Shown here: piece by piece, positions 1 through 8,571 of the stretch | Layout: the number at the start of each line of letters is the position of its first letter | Position numbering within the stretch: the stretch's first letter is position 1 | Source: an uncultured Prevotella sp. | GTDB taxonomy: Bacteria > Bacteroidota > Bacteroidia > Bacteroidales > Bacteroidaceae | Direction: 5' to 3' | Assembly (NCBI RefSeq): GCF_946404925.1 | Contig: NZ_CAMJFM010000004.1 | Coordinates: 1-64,000 of the forward strand | DNA: 64,000 nucleotides | Position numbers and translations under genes: made by a program | Notes under the pieces: model-generated | Seen by the model: only the letters and a program-made list of their open reading frames with translations | Database searches by the model: none | What the model was told of the DNA's origin: nothing

Positions 1-387
1 CTTCAGATACGTTTCAACGACGTTGATAAGTTCGGTCACGTGAACAATACTGTTTATTTTCAGTTCTACGACACAGCAAAGACGGACTATATCGCTTCCG
101 TATGCAAAGGCGTTGACTGGGAACGATTGGCTATTGTAGTAGTGAAGATTGATGCCGAGTTTGTAGCCCAGATAAAGGCAGACGACCATATTGCCTGTCG
201 TACACGAGTAGTCAAAATCGGAAACAAGAGTTTCCATTTGGAGCAGGATGTTATTGATGTTGATACTCAGGAAGTAAAAAGCCGATGTTTTTCCATTATG
301 GTACTCTACGACTTGGAACATCAGCAGACCATTCCGATTCCTGACGAATGGCGCCACGCCATTAGCATCTATGATGGGCTGGAATAA
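1..387 (+). CDS. Acyl-CoA thioesterase, hotdog fold (5' end outside window)
   Basis: The reading frame is open from base 1, so the gene starts before the window. The first visible residues are LQIRFNDVDKFGHVNNTVYF, which match the R-F-x-D-x-D-x-x-G-H-V-N-N signature of the 4-hydroxybenzoyl-CoA/FadM-type thioesterases; the Asp is the usual catalytic residue. These cytosolic enzymes hydrolyse acyl-CoA thioesters. The internal GTG at 40 lies inside the motif and cannot be the true start. A GNAT gene follows 15 bases after the stop. The substrate cannot be told from sequence. Confidence 0.85.
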   Translation, partial: LQIRFNDVDKFGHVNNTVYFQFYDTAKTDYIASVCKGVDWERLAIVVVKIDAEFVAQIKADDHIACRTRVVKIGNKSFHLEQDVIDVDTQEVKSRCFSIMVLYDLEHQQTIPIPDEWRHAISIYDGLE

Positions 388-388
388 C

Positions 389-396
389 TATTTTTG
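389..396 (+). promoter_or_regulatory. -7 box TATTTTTG directly before the GNAT start
   Basis: TATTTTTG matches the Bacteroidota -7 consensus TAnnTTTG. It overlaps the end of the preceding gene and ends only six bases before the ATG at 403, so a transcript from it would have little or no leader. Confidence 0.45.
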
Positions 397-402
397 CAGC
401 CG

Positions 403-864
403 ATGATACGGATTGTCACCTACGAACCGCGCTATAAGGATGACTTTATCCGACTGAACAAGCAGTGGATAGAGACGTATTTTAGGCTGGAACAGTCCGA
501 CCTGAATACCTTTGCGCATATCGATGACAATATTATTGGCCGAGGCGGACAGATATTCCTGGCTACCGATGGCGAAGGACATATTGTAGGCTGCTGTGCG
601 CTCAAACCCCATCCGGAAACTGACAGTCATGAGTTGGCGAAGATGGCTGTAGCTCCAGAAGCACAGGGGAAAGGTATTGGTCGGAAACTCGGTGAGGAGT
701 TGCTGGACTATGCCAAAAGTCACGGCGTAAAGCGTATCTTTCTTGAAGGCAACACCCGTATGGAGGCTTCTATTGCGCTATACCGAAAATTGGGCTTCAA
801 GGAGATTCCGCTCAAAGGTAACGCTTATGAACGATGCGACATTCTGATGGAACTGAATCTATAG
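403..864 (+). CDS. GNAT family N-acetyltransferase
   Basis: This 153-residue protein carries the acetyl-CoA binding motif A as KMAVAPEAQGKGIGRKLGEE near residues 85-105 and a motif B region with LYRKLGFKEI near the end. GNAT enzymes move an acetyl group from acetyl-CoA to an amine. The ATG at 403 is preferred over a TTG at 394, because the TTG lies inside the probable -7 box. A strong hairpin terminator follows the stop. The substrate is unknown. Confidence 0.85.
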   Translation: MIRIVTYEPRYKDDFIRLNKQWIETYFRLEQSDLNTFAHIDDNIIGRGGQIFLATDGEGHIVGCCALKPHPETDSHELAKMAVAPEAQGKGIGRKLGEELLDYAKSHGVKRIFLEGNTRMEASIALYRKLGFKEIPLKGNAYERCDILMELNL

Positions 865-897
865 AGCGTTTGAATCAGCGAAATACCCAACATAAGC

Positions 898-939
898 GAT
901 GCGAAATGCCGTACTGATGGTATTTCGCATCTCTATTTT
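898..939 (+). terminator. Rho-independent terminator after the GNAT gene
   Basis: Arms 898-910 and 919-931 pair over 13 bases with one G-T wobble and an 8-base loop. A T-rich run (932-939) follows. Confidence 0.75.
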
Positions 940-945
940 TCGCCG

Positions 946-953
946 TACCTTTG
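946..953 (+). promoter_or_regulatory. -7 box TACCTTTG of a small transcription unit
   Basis: A good TAnnTTTG match sits just after one terminator. It points into a 200-base stretch that ends at a second terminator (1148-1172). The only gene candidate between them is a 43-codon ORF. Confidence 0.6.
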
Positions 954-990
954 CAGCAGAAACTTTTGCCATTGTGAAATTGTATATTAA

Positions 991-1122
991 ATGGGTAGAT
1001 CTATGGTAACAAAAGAATCTGATTACGGCCAGCAGTACAAAGAGTATACAACTCAGGCCGCAGGCAATAAAGCCTATATAGTAGGCGCTCAGGTGCTCGG
1101 TGGAGAGCTCTGGTTCAACTAA
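991..1122 (+). CDS. Possible 43-residue small protein (or a short RNA)
   Basis: Not recognised. The ORF starts ATGGGTAGATCT at 991, with an in-frame second ATG at 1003, and ends with the residues VGAQVLGGELWFN. A stop codon lies directly upstream in frame. It has no membrane segment or signal peptide. The case for a gene is positional: it lies between its own -7 box (946-953) and a hairpin terminator (1148-1172) in an otherwise gene-free stretch (865-1284). The same unit could be a roughly 210-base non-coding RNA. The stretch from 1173 to 1284 holds only the likely promoter of the next gene. Confidence 0.35.
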   Translation: MGRSMVTKESDYGQQYKEYTTQAAGNKAYIVGAQVLGGELWFN

Positions 1123-1147
1123 GCGCAGTTCCACAACCCGTTTGCAA

Positions 1148-1172
1148 GGCAGCCTCAGTGCTGCCTGTTTTT
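1148..1172 (+). terminator. Rho-independent terminator
   Basis: GGCAGC (1148-1153) and GCTGCC (1160-1165) pair around the loop CTCAGT, followed by TGTTTTT. A near copy with the same loop core is found at 10691-10716. Confidence 0.75.
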
Positions 1173-1284
1173 ATGGCGTAATACCTAAAATCATTTAAAT
1201 ATACTTGCAAAAGAAAGGAAAATGCTGTAAAATTGCTAATTTTGCACTCGCTTTAAGTGATAGTTAATTTAGAAGTTGTATAAT

Positions 1285-2484
1285 ATGAGACCACTATCTT
1301 TACGAACGGCAGGCTTCACGGATTCGGTTATCCGACGGATGACCCGCATATCCAATAAGTACGGAGCCATCAATCTCTCGCAGGGTTTTCCAGACTTCGA
1401 CCCACCCAAGGAGATTACAAACCATTTGGCAGAGATTGCCAATGTCGGGCCACACCAGTATGCGATTACCTGGGGCGCACAGAACTTCCGTGAGGCACTG
1501 GCTAAAAAGCATAGCCACTTTACGGGATTGCCAATCGATGCCGATAGGAATATCGTGGTGACTTGTGGCAGTACGGAGGCCATGATGGCTGCGATGATGA
1601 CGGTTGTGAACCCTGGTGACAAGGTAGTCATCTTCTCACCATTTTATGAGAACTATACCGCCGACACTATCCTGACAGGTGCAGAACCTATTTATATTCC
1701 GCTTGTTCCACCTACCTTTTCATTCGATGCCAACCTGTTGGAGGATGCCTTTAGGAATGGAGCCAAGGCTCTTGTTCTCTGTAATCCGTCGAACCCTTGT
1801 GGCAAGGTGTTTACCCGAGAGGAACTCCAAACGATAGCAGATATCGTTATCAAGTATGACGGCTATGTGATTACTGACGAGGTATATGAGCATATCGTCT
1901 ATGCTCCACACAAGCATGTCTATATCTCCACGCTGCCAGGTATGTGGGAGCGAACCATTTCTTGTAGTTCACTCTCGAAGACCTATAGCATCACTGGTTG
2001 GCGTCTGGGCTATGTCATAGCACCAGAGCGCATCATCGAACGCGTAAAAAAGGTACATGATTTTCTAACCGTTGGCGCAGCAGCCCCTTTGATGGAGGCT
2101 GCAACTGTCGGTCTTTGCTTTCCTGACAGCTATTATGCCGACCTTCAGGCACACTATACCCACATGAAGCAACTGTTCTGCGACGGCTTGAAAAATTTCG
2201 GTCTGACCTTTACAGACCCACAGGGAGCCTATTATGTGTTGCTCGATGTCTCGAAGTATGGTGTGAAGGATGATTTACATTTCTGCGAATGGCTGGCTGA
2301 GCATGTCGGAGTGGGTGCCGTCCCTGGCAGCTGCTTCTTCCGCGAGGACGTACATCACCTTATCCGTTTCCACTTTGCCAAGCGCGACGATACGCTGAAT
2401 GCGGCCCTTGACCGGCTGTCGGAACTTGATAGCAAGGCTAAAGGCTACAAAGGTTATGACATTAATACCCAACATAAGTTATAA
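1285..2484 (+). CDS. PLP-dependent aminotransferase, class I/II
   Basis: This 399-residue cytosolic enzyme belongs to the fold-type I aminotransferases, of the methionine / kynurenine aminotransferase-like group. LSQGFPDFDPP near residue 35 is typical of that group. The substrate-side motif NPSNPCGKVF and the PLP-lysine motif SSLSKTYSITGWRLGY are present, with the lysine at residue 232. Length fits the family. The ATG at 1285 is preferred to an upstream TTG at 1276. A GNAT gene begins seven bases after the stop and is probably co-transcribed. The amino-acid specificity is not clear from sequence. Confidence 0.9.
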   Translation: MRPLSLRTAGFTDSVIRRMTRISNKYGAINLSQGFPDFDPPKEITNHLAEIANVGPHQYAITWGAQNFREALAKKHSHFTGLPIDADRNIVVTCGSTEAMMAAMMTVVNPGDKVVIFSPFYENYTADTILTGAEPIYIPLVPPTFSFDANLLEDAFRNGAKALVLCNPSNPCGKVFTREELQTIADIVIKYDGYVITDEVYEHIVYAPHKHVYISTLPGMWERTISCSSLSKTYSITGWRLGYVIAPERIIERVKKVHDFLTVGAAAPLMEAATVGLCFPDSYYADLQAHYTHMKQLFCDGLKNFGLTFTDPQGAYYVLLDVSKYGVKDDLHFCEWLAEHVGVGAVPGSCFFREDVHHLIRFHFAKRDDTLNAALDRLSELDSKAKGYKGYDINTQHKL

Positions 2485-2491
2485 TAACGGA

Positions 2492-2956
2492 ATGGATAAT
2501 AGTAATATAATCTATCAAAGATTGACTGAGGACAAAATCGACACATTTATTCAGATGCGAATTAATCAGCTTCGCGAGGAGGGTGCAACTGAAGATGTCG
2601 ATCTCGCTCCTGCATTGAGGGACTATTATGTTAGGCATATGGCAGATGGCTCCTTTGTGTCATGGATTGCGATGGACGGTGAAAAGATAGTGGGAACGAG
2701 CGGCATGTCTTTTGTGGAGAAACCACCTTATTTTGGCTGTCCCAGCGGAAAGATGGGCCTTCTGTCGAGTATGTTTACAGATCCAGACTACAGGCGCAAG
2801 GGCATAGCAAAAGAACTGCTTTCAAGAGTGGTAGATGAAGCCAGGAAGTATGGGTGTGGTACAGTTCAGATTACTGCATCAGACATGGGGGTACTGCTAT
2901 ATACATCATTTGGCTTCGTCAAGAATAAGAATTTTATGCAATATCGTATCGATTAA
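2492..2956 (+). CDS. GNAT family N-acetyltransferase
   Basis: A 154-residue acetyltransferase with motif A as MFTDPDYRRKGIAKELLSRV near residue 95 and a C-terminal LYTSFGFVKN segment. The frame is open further upstream, into the aminotransferase gene. The ATG at 2492, just after that gene's stop, gives a normal-sized GNAT starting MDNSNIIYQRLTEDKID and is chosen as start. It is likely translated from the same message as the aminotransferase. It converges with the M20 gene 16 bases away. Substrate unknown. Confidence 0.85.
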   Translation: MDNSNIIYQRLTEDKIDTFIQMRINQLREEGATEDVDLAPALRDYYVRHMADGSFVSWIAMDGEKIVGTSGMSFVEKPPYFGCPSGKMGLLSSMFTDPDYRRKGIAKELLSRVVDEARKYGCGTVQITASDMGVLLYTSFGFVKNKNFMQYRID

Positions 2957-2972
2957 TACCTGTTGGACCTTA

Positions 2973-4250
2973 TTAATAGGCAGTGGCAAAACGCAGCATG
3001 GCACCGATACCATATTGCAAGGCATCCTCGTCAATATCGAAGGCTGCAGTGTGATGTCCTGCTGTGGTACCGAGTTCCTTATTTTCCACACCAACAAGCG
3101 TAAATAGTGTCGGAGCCAACTGATTGTAAAGGGCGAAGGTCTCAGAGGCATACCAGTTGTAGCCTTCATCTGTAGTAATGCGTCCTGGGTATAGTGCTCC
3201 AATGGCTTTCTGGGCAAAGGTAGTCAATTCTTGGTCATTGACCACTGGAGGCACCTGAGCCGTCATCTTCTCACCAAAGCGAACAGTACAATCATGCGCC
3301 TTTGCCACATCAGTAGCTATTTTCTTGATCAGTTCTATGGACTGGACACCAGCTTCCCAGTCGAAGAAACGGAGTGTACCACCGATATAGACAGAGTCGG
3401 GGATAACGTTCCAAGTCTCCCCGCCATGTAACTGCGTGATGCCAAGGGTTACCAACTTCGTGATGTCGCGCTGCTGATTCCATGCCACAGCAACTGAGTT
3501 CAGTATGGCCGTGCTGGCATAGATGGGATTTATGGAGTGGTCGGGACGGGAAGCGTGACCGCCACGTCCGAATACCTGCCAAGAGAGCATTGCCATACCA
3601 GCCATAATAGATCCTGGCTTGATATACAACTGACCGCTAGGCACATTAGAGGCTAGATGATTACCGTAGATGGCATCGAAATGGATATCCTTGATAGCTG
3701 CTATCATTGGTCGAATACCAGTATTTGTTTCCTCGCCTTCCTCGAAAAGAAAAACGTACTTACCCGTCAGCCGGTTGCGCCAGTCATAGAGTGCCCGGAT
3801 AGTCGTGAGCAAGATGGCCATATGACCATCATGACCGCAACCTTGGGTGAACCCCTTGTTCTTAGAGACAAATGGTTTAGGGTGGCCCTCTCCGTTCACA
3901 AGACTCTCTGTTACTGGCAAACCGTCGATGTCTGTTCTCAGTCCGATCGTTTTGCCTGGTCTGTGGGTATCAAGAACGGCATAGAATCCAGTGCTACCTG
4001 GAACATCGTGGATCTCGAATGTTCCGATTTCGGCCAATCGGTCCTTCAGATACTTGACGGTCTCCACCTCATGTCCACCCACCTCGGGATAGAAATGTAG
4101 GTGACGGCGCACCTCGCGAGTATACTCATCGTAACTCTTAACCTTACTAAGTATCTCCTTGTCGCTGATCTTCTGAGCGGCAAAAATCTGCATAGCACCA
4201 TTAAGTGATGCTACGCAGACAAATAACATAATTATAGATATGCGCTTCAT
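2973..4250 (-). CDS. Secreted M20-family amidohydrolase/peptidase
   Basis: This 425-residue protein starts with a signal peptide (MKRISIIMLFVCVASLNGAM, then a stretch ending FAAQ). The ATG at 4250 is chosen because a longer frame back to 4331 would run through the promoter. M20 dinuclear-metal motifs are visible: GCGHDGHM, FLFEEGEETNTG and a late AGHHTAAFD. The family (IAA-amino acid hydrolase, N-acyl-amino acid or peptide hydrolases) cleaves amide bonds of small acylated amino acids or dipeptides. Export suggests a periplasmic role. Its promoter region shares a 70-bp module with the SusC operon and with the S10 peptidase, which links all three to one regulon, perhaps for peptides. Confidence 0.88.
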   Translation of the reverse strand: MKRISIIMLFVCVASLNGAMQIFAAQKISDKEILSKVKSYDEYTREVRRHLHFYPEVGGHEVETVKYLKDRLAEIGTFEIHDVPGSTGFYAVLDTHRPGKTIGLRTDIDGLPVTESLVNGEGHPKPFVSKNKGFTQGCGHDGHMAILLTTIRALYDWRNRLTGKYVFLFEEGEETNTGIRPMIAAIKDIHFDAIYGNHLASNVPSGQLYIKPGSIMAGMAMLSWQVFGRGGHASRPDHSINPIYASTAILNSVAVAWNQQRDITKLVTLGITQLHGGETWNVIPDSVYIGGTLRFFDWEAGVQSIELIKKIATDVAKAHDCTVRFGEKMTAQVPPVVNDQELTTFAQKAIGALYPGRITTDEGYNWYASETFALYNQLAPTLFTLVGVENKELGTTAGHHTAAFDIDEDALQYGIGAMLRFATAY

Positions 4251-4300
4251 TTCTCTTTTCTTTATCTTCGTAATGCGTTTATTCTTTAAATTTATATGTG

Positions 4301-4371
4301 CAAAGGTACAGCGATTCCTGTATACCCACAATCACCTTTTTGTGGCATTCAATGTACCATAAGTGCGGTAT
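4301..4371 (-). promoter_or_regulatory. Shared promoter module, copy A (M20 peptidase)
   Basis: The minus-strand -7 box TACCTTTG is at 4301-4308. Upstream of it lie the conserved blocks AAGGTGATTGTGGG and AATGCCA, and a TACC...GGTA inverted repeat at 4355-4370. The blocks have exactly the same spacing as at 17906-17975 and 5376-5445. Confidence 0.7.
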
Positions 4372-4427
4372 TTTTTTTATTTCTTCGTTATTCATATTTG
4401 GCTATTGATTCTGTTCTTGCGGCCACA

Positions 4428-4445
4428 TGGTCACAGCTGTGACCA
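4428..4445. repeat. Perfect 18-bp palindrome
   Basis: TGGTCACAGCTGTGACCA is a perfect palindrome in the gene-free stretch between the HU-like gene stop and the M20 promoter (4372-4625). No -7 box is close to it. It could be a dimeric protein-binding site, but its partner is unknown. The rest of this stretch holds a tandem repeat (4530-4595). Confidence 0.6.
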
Positions 4446-4529
4446 ACACTACTAATGCTTTTAGGGTACGATAGCTATAGCTGGCAAGGGTAATAGTTAG
4501 GGATAAAAAGAGCAATACAGTAACTTTGT

Positions 4530-4595
4530 GATTGATTGCCTATACCCAAACGATTGTGTGCCTATACCTAAACGATTGCGCGCCTATACTCAATC
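4530..4595. repeat. Three tandem 22-bp repeats
   Basis: Three head-to-tail units of 22 bp occupy 4530-4551, 4552-4573 and 4574-4595. All start with GATTG and share a core of CCTATAC; unit ends vary (CCAAAC, CTAAAC, TCAATC). They lie about 30 bases downstream of the stop codon of the HU-like gene. The two-helical-turn period would place bound proteins on one face of DNA. Confidence 0.7.
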
Positions 4596-4625
4596 TGAAA
4601 CGTACTCCAGCACAAGCATCATCTA

Positions 4626-5261
4626 TTATATCTCGGTATATATGTGCTCCTTGCCCCTTGGCGTCATCAGTAGCTTAGGATTCTCGCCTTTGGTCCACTC
4701 GGTTAGTTGTTTGCGGGCGGAATAGAGGGTGAGTCCTGTATAGCGGGCAAACATACCTGCAGTGATATAGCCGTTGTTACGCTTTATGCACTCTCTCATC
4801 TCCTGCTCCAGTTTATCCTTGTCGGCAAGAATCTCCTTGGTGTCTGGGTTCTGGAAACGACGGAATCCATCAAGCCATTTCTTGATTTCCTTATCCCACA
4901 GCTTGCCTGGATTATACTCTACACCATCCAGTCGCACATCGCGATCCTTCACCTCGTCGGCATCTGTAATCTGCTTGGCAAGCGAGAGTTTGGGGGCAAA
5001 CGAACCTATAGGTGTATCGATACGATAACCCTCGGCAAGGAATCGGCCTGCCACACGTACAAACACATCGAAAGCGCGACTCAGCTCGCCATATCGCAAG
5101 CTATAGCTGCGCTCGCAGTAGTCCTCGAGCTGCTTCATCGAGAGTTTCATCCCACTTTTGGGACGTACATAAACAAGGTTCTTCCCATCGCCACCTTTCA
5201 CTGGCGTGGGATGAACCTCATACCACATTCCATTATTTTTTCTTGGCATATATTTTCTCAT
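4626..5261 (-). CDS. HU-like DNA-binding protein (HU-HIG type) with C-terminal HTH-like part
   Basis: This 211-residue protein has an N-terminal HU/IHF-like domain of the Bacteroidota HU-HIG type: a basic start (MPRKNNG), a helix with CERSYSLRYGELSRAFDVFV, then GYRIDTPIGSFAPKL. It is followed by a C-terminal domain (about 140-211) with NNGYITAGMFARYTGLTLYS, which resembles a small helix-turn-helix. Two in-frame starts, 5261 and 5249, are equally plausible. Family members bind DNA and are often of unknown role. It is divergent from the SusC gene and has its own -7 box. Palindromic and tandem repeats lie just downstream of it. Confidence 0.75.
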   Translation of the reverse strand: MRKYMPRKNNGMWYEVHPTPVKGGDGKNLVYVRPKSGMKLSMKQLEDYCERSYSLRYGELSRAFDVFVRVAGRFLAEGYRIDTPIGSFAPKLSLAKQITDADEVKDRDVRLDGVEYNPGKLWDKEIKKWLDGFRRFQNPDTKEILADKDKLEQEMRECIKRNNGYITAGMFARYTGLTLYSARKQLTEWTKGENPKLLMTPRGKEHIYTEI

Positions 5262-5276
5262 TGATTAATCAGTCTG

Positions 5277-5284
5277 CAAAGTTA
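5277..5284 (-). promoter_or_regulatory. -7 box TAACTTTG of the HU-like gene
   Basis: On the minus strand TAACTTTG ends 15 bases before the ATG at 5261. It faces away from the SusC promoter in the shared 260-base intergenic region. Confidence 0.55.
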
Positions 5285-5375
5285 CGAAAAAACGAGAGAA
5301 ATGCAAAAGGAAAACTCGTTTTTCTTTTCATTTCCGAGTGTAAGTAACTTCGGCAAAGCCAAAGTAAGTATAATA

Positions 5376-5445
5376 TCCCATACATTTGGTATCACAAATG
5401 CCACGAAGAGGCGATTGTAGAAGTTGAAAAATCGCCGTACCTTTG
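5376..5445 (+). promoter_or_regulatory. Shared promoter module, copy C (SusC operon)
   Basis: The -7 box TACCTTTG is at 5438-5445. The far inverted-repeat block TCCCATACATTTGGTA (5376-5391) differs by one base from the 16-bp block at 17960-17975. AAATGCCA and a GGCGATTGTAGAAGTTG block lie between, at the same distances from the -7 box as in copies A and B. Confidence 0.7.
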
Positions 5446-5523
5446 CACCGTCGATATGACACAAACTGATTATATTATAAATAGGTATTAGTTAGTAAGG
5501 TAAAAATAAACACATTAGTTATT

Positions 5524-8500
5524 ATGAGAAAAGGACTATTATTGACAATTGGCTTTGTGCTTGCCCCGCTTTGGGCTGTTGCACAGAATCTGATTACCGG
5601 ACGTGTCACCGATGTTCGTACAGGCGAACCTCTGATTGGCGCATCGGTCATCGTAAAGAGTGAGAAGAGTAAAGGTGTAGTAACCGACATAGAAGGTAAC
5701 TTCAGTCTCCAGACTAAAGTAGAGGCGCCATTGACCCTCAAAGTTGAGTTTATCGGATATCGCCCACTCGATGTTGATGTCTACGATTTCGAAGAACCCG
5801 TAGAAATTACATTGAAAGAGAACTACAACAATATCGAAGGCATCGTTGTTACTGGTGTAGCTCAAGGTACATCTCGCAAAGGCTTGTCTTTCGCTCTGAC
5901 TAAGGTTAGCGACGAGTTGATAAACACTGTACCACAAACTGATGCCTCAACTACACTTCGTGGAAAAGTGGCAGGTATCCGTATTGAGCAATCTGAAGGA
6001 AATCAGGGCGCAAAAGTATATCTCCGTGGTGCCAAGTCAATCAATGGTAACATTGAACCCTTGATTGTTGTCGATGGTTTTGTTACTTCTTTGTCATTGT
6101 CTGACATTAATCCTAATGATATTGAGACCATCGAGGTGGTAAAAGGTGCTGCTGCCTCTGCTCTATATGGAACCAGAGGAGAGGGAGGTGTTATTCAGGT
6201 AATAACCAAGAAAGGACGTGGGGGTAAGATCTCTGTAACGCTCGACAACGAAATCGGATTCAATCACGCTATCAACATCCCAAAGACGTCGCAGTATCAT
6301 CATTACAAGGTGAATAGCGACGGTAGTTTTGCTCTGAATCAGGGTGGTCGCGTTATCGACTATCAGGAGAACGGCTATTCTGTAAACCTGCACCCATATG
6401 TGGATGCTGTCGACAATATCAGCAATCTGCTGAGCGATCAGCCATTCTACACCAACACCGTTTCGTTGGGTGCCTCTAGCGAGCAGTATAACGTTTATGC
6501 ATCGTTCCAAAATCAGTCAAAAGGTGGAGTTACCAAAGCTATCGATCCTGACAAGAAACAGAGCTTCCTTTTCAACTTGGGATATAAGCCCATCAAAGGC
6601 CTGAGCACAGAGTTTACCGCACAATACAGCGTAAGTGATAATCCTTCGTATGTAGCCAACAACTCAGCAGCCAACGGACTGGTTTATTCGGCTTTGTTGC
6701 TTGAACCATTTGTAAATCTGGCACAGAAGGATGATAATGGAAATTATCTTGTTACTCCCGATGGTTTGCGACTTCTTTCAAGTCAGTTTAGCAATCCTCT
6801 TTACGAGTTTACTAATCGCGAATACGAATATAAGACCAAGAACCTACTGTTAGGTTGGAAGGCTAAATACCAGTTGTCTAAGTTGTTTAGTGCCGAGGTG
6901 GCCTATTCTATTCAGAATACCTCGTACGATACAAATAACTATTACCCAATAGGTTACGAGACACTTTCGGTAGATGCCACCAAGAACAATGGTTATTATG
7001 GCAAGACAACCCGACAGACCAATACGCGTAATGCACAGTTCCAGTTGAATTATAACCAGAAGATTGGCGACTTTGATCTGGGTGCAGCTTTCAAGAGTGT
7101 ATACGAGTACGAGAAAATCGAGGGATTCAGTGCTAACGGCTATAACCTCACAGCCCCTGTTAAGTCATTAGATATTACCGATGCCTCAACACGTAACATC
7201 TCGTCAACATGGCAGCAGACGGTGAACTATGGCTATTTCCTGAACTTCAAGGGTAGCTGGCGGGAGAAGTGGTTCTTGGATGTGTTAGGACGTCTTGACA
7301 AGAGTTCTCGTTTCGGTAAAGATGTCAGCTGGGCTTTCTTCCCCCGTGTTTCTCTTGCCTATCGCCTCACTCAGGATGTAAAGCTTGGTCCTGTTACAGA
7401 ACTCAAACTTCGTGCCGCCTATGGCGAAGCCGGTAGTCTCCCTCCATACGGCGCCAAGGATAGCCGAGTAACCCTTAATAACTCTGGTGGCGTAAGTTTC
7501 ACCCAAAACGCAAACACTGATCTGAAACGAGCCATCACATCCGAAACAGAGTTTGGCTTTGATGCAGTTCTGTGGGATTGGCTTAACGTCCAGTTCAACT
7601 ATGCATTTGCTAATAGTCGCAACGACTTTATCTCAGTTCCGTCGTTCACCCCGCTGCAGGGATCGGCCACTATCTACGACAACCTTGGTAAGGTAAAATC
7701 AAATTCACTCGAGTTGGAGGTTTCTGGCCGCATTATTAACAAGAAGAAGTTCACTTGGGATGCCGGACTCACATTCAGCCGTGTACGTAGTGAGATTACC
7801 GACATGGGCGATGTGCCTGCATTCACCGATGGTGACTATCGCCGTGACAAGGGCCTTAGCACGTCAACAATATGGGGATATGGTATCTTTACCAGCCTCA
7901 ATCAGCTTACAACCAACGAGGCCGGTTTTGTAACCAATGCAGGCGACGGCACCAAGACAATCAATGATTACACAGTCAACTCACTTGGCTTCGTTGTAGA
8001 GAAAGCTGTACTTGGTACAAAGAACGAGGCACCAGTATTCTATGTTAACGAGAATACAGGTAACACTAAGGTTATTGGCGATGCCCAGCCCGACTTCACT
8101 GTAGGTCTCACTAATACCTTTACTTATGGTCCGTTCTCTCTTTATTCATCGTTCGATTGGAAACATGGAGGGCAGAAGTATAACGAGACCGTTCAATACC
8201 TCGCTTACGTATCACGTTCAGAGTTCGATGATAAGTCGGCGCAGGCCGGACTGCCTTTGACCTTTGCCACACTCGTGTTTAACGCCGAGCTTCCAACCGA
8301 CTATTGGGTAGAAGATGCAGGCTACGTATCATTACGCGAGCTGTCACTCTCATACGACATCCCTGTTAAACGATTGGGATTGGGCGAATGGATTAAGAAG
8401 GCACGTCTCTCGCTGGTTGGTCGCAACCTCTTTATACTTACCAAGTTTACTGGTGTGAATGTTGATGGCGATAACTACGACGGAAGTGCAGGTACATCCG

Positions 8501-8559
8501 ACTTCTTTAACTATCCATCATATCGCACACTTTCTGCAAAACTTACAGTTAATTTCTAA
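5524..8559 (+). CDS. SusC/RagA-type TonB-dependent outer-membrane transporter
   Basis: This 1011-residue protein has a signal peptide (MRKGLLLTIGFVLAPLWAVA, then Q), an N-terminal carboxypeptidase-D-like regulatory domain (about 22-100, ITGRVTDVRTGEPLIGASV) and a plug domain with TLRGKVAGIRIEQSEGNQGA and LIVVDG. A 22-strand-type barrel follows, ending in the residues LTVNF. With the SusD lipoprotein it forms an outer-membrane 'pedal bin' importer for glycans or peptides. No glycoside hydrolase lies nearby. A TlpA-like gene follows, and the promoter module matches two peptidase genes, so a peptide substrate (RagAB-like) is the better inference. Confidence 0.93.
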   Translation: MRKGLLLTIGFVLAPLWAVAQNLITGRVTDVRTGEPLIGASVIVKSEKSKGVVTDIEGNFSLQTKVEAPLTLKVEFIGYRPLDVDVYDFEEPVEITLKENYNNIEGIVVTGVAQGTSRKGLSFALTKVSDELINTVPQTDASTTLRGKVAGIRIEQSEGNQGAKVYLRGAKSINGNIEPLIVVDGFVTSLSLSDINPNDIETIEVVKGAAASALYGTRGEGGVIQVITKKGRGGKISVTLDNEIGFNHAINIPKTSQYHHYKVNSDGSFALNQGGRVIDYQENGYSVNLHPYVDAVDNISNLLSDQPFYTNTVSLGASSEQYNVYASFQNQSKGGVTKAIDPDKKQSFLFNLGYKPIKGLSTEFTAQYSVSDNPSYVANNSAANGLVYSALLLEPFVNLAQKDDNGNYLVTPDGLRLLSSQFSNPLYEFTNREYEYKTKNLLLGWKAKYQLSKLFSAEVAYSIQNTSYDTNNYYPIGYETLSVDATKNNGYYGKTTRQTNTRNAQFQLNYNQKIGDFDLGAAFKSVYEYEKIEGFSANGYNLTAPVKSLDITDASTRNISSTWQQTVNYGYFLNFKGSWREKWFLDVLGRLDKSSRFGKDVSWAFFPRVSLAYRLTQDVKLGPVTELKLRAAYGEAGSLPPYGAKDSRVTLNNSGGVSFTQNANTDLKRAITSETEFGFDAVLWDWLNVQFNYAFANSRNDFISVPSFTPLQGSATIYDNLGKVKSNSLELEVSGRIINKKKFTWDAGLTFSRVRSEITDMGDVPAFTDGDYRRDKGLSTSTIWGYGIFTSLNQLTTNEAGFVTNAGDGTKTINDYTVNSLGFVVEKAVLGTKNEAPVFYVNENTGNTKVIGDAQPDFTVGLTNTFTYGPFSLYSSFDWKHGGQKYNETVQYLAYVSRSEFDDKSAQAGLPLTFATLVFNAELPTDYWVEDAGYVSLRELSLSYDIPVKRLGLGEWIKKARLSLVGRNLFILTKFTGVNVDGDNYDGSAGTSDFFNYPSYRTLSAKLTVNF

Positions 8560-8571
8560 ACGGCATTCATT

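Noticed and set aside
859..1134. Minus-strand ORF (91 codons) in the gap before the aminotransferase gene
   Set aside because: It runs through a terminator and a promoter of the plus strand and has no start context. The plus-strand 43-codon ORF is the better candidate.
4530..4595. CRISPR array or replication origin
   Set aside because: The units are directly adjacent with no spacers, so this is not CRISPR. No rep, parA or dnaA-type gene is near, so an origin is not supported.
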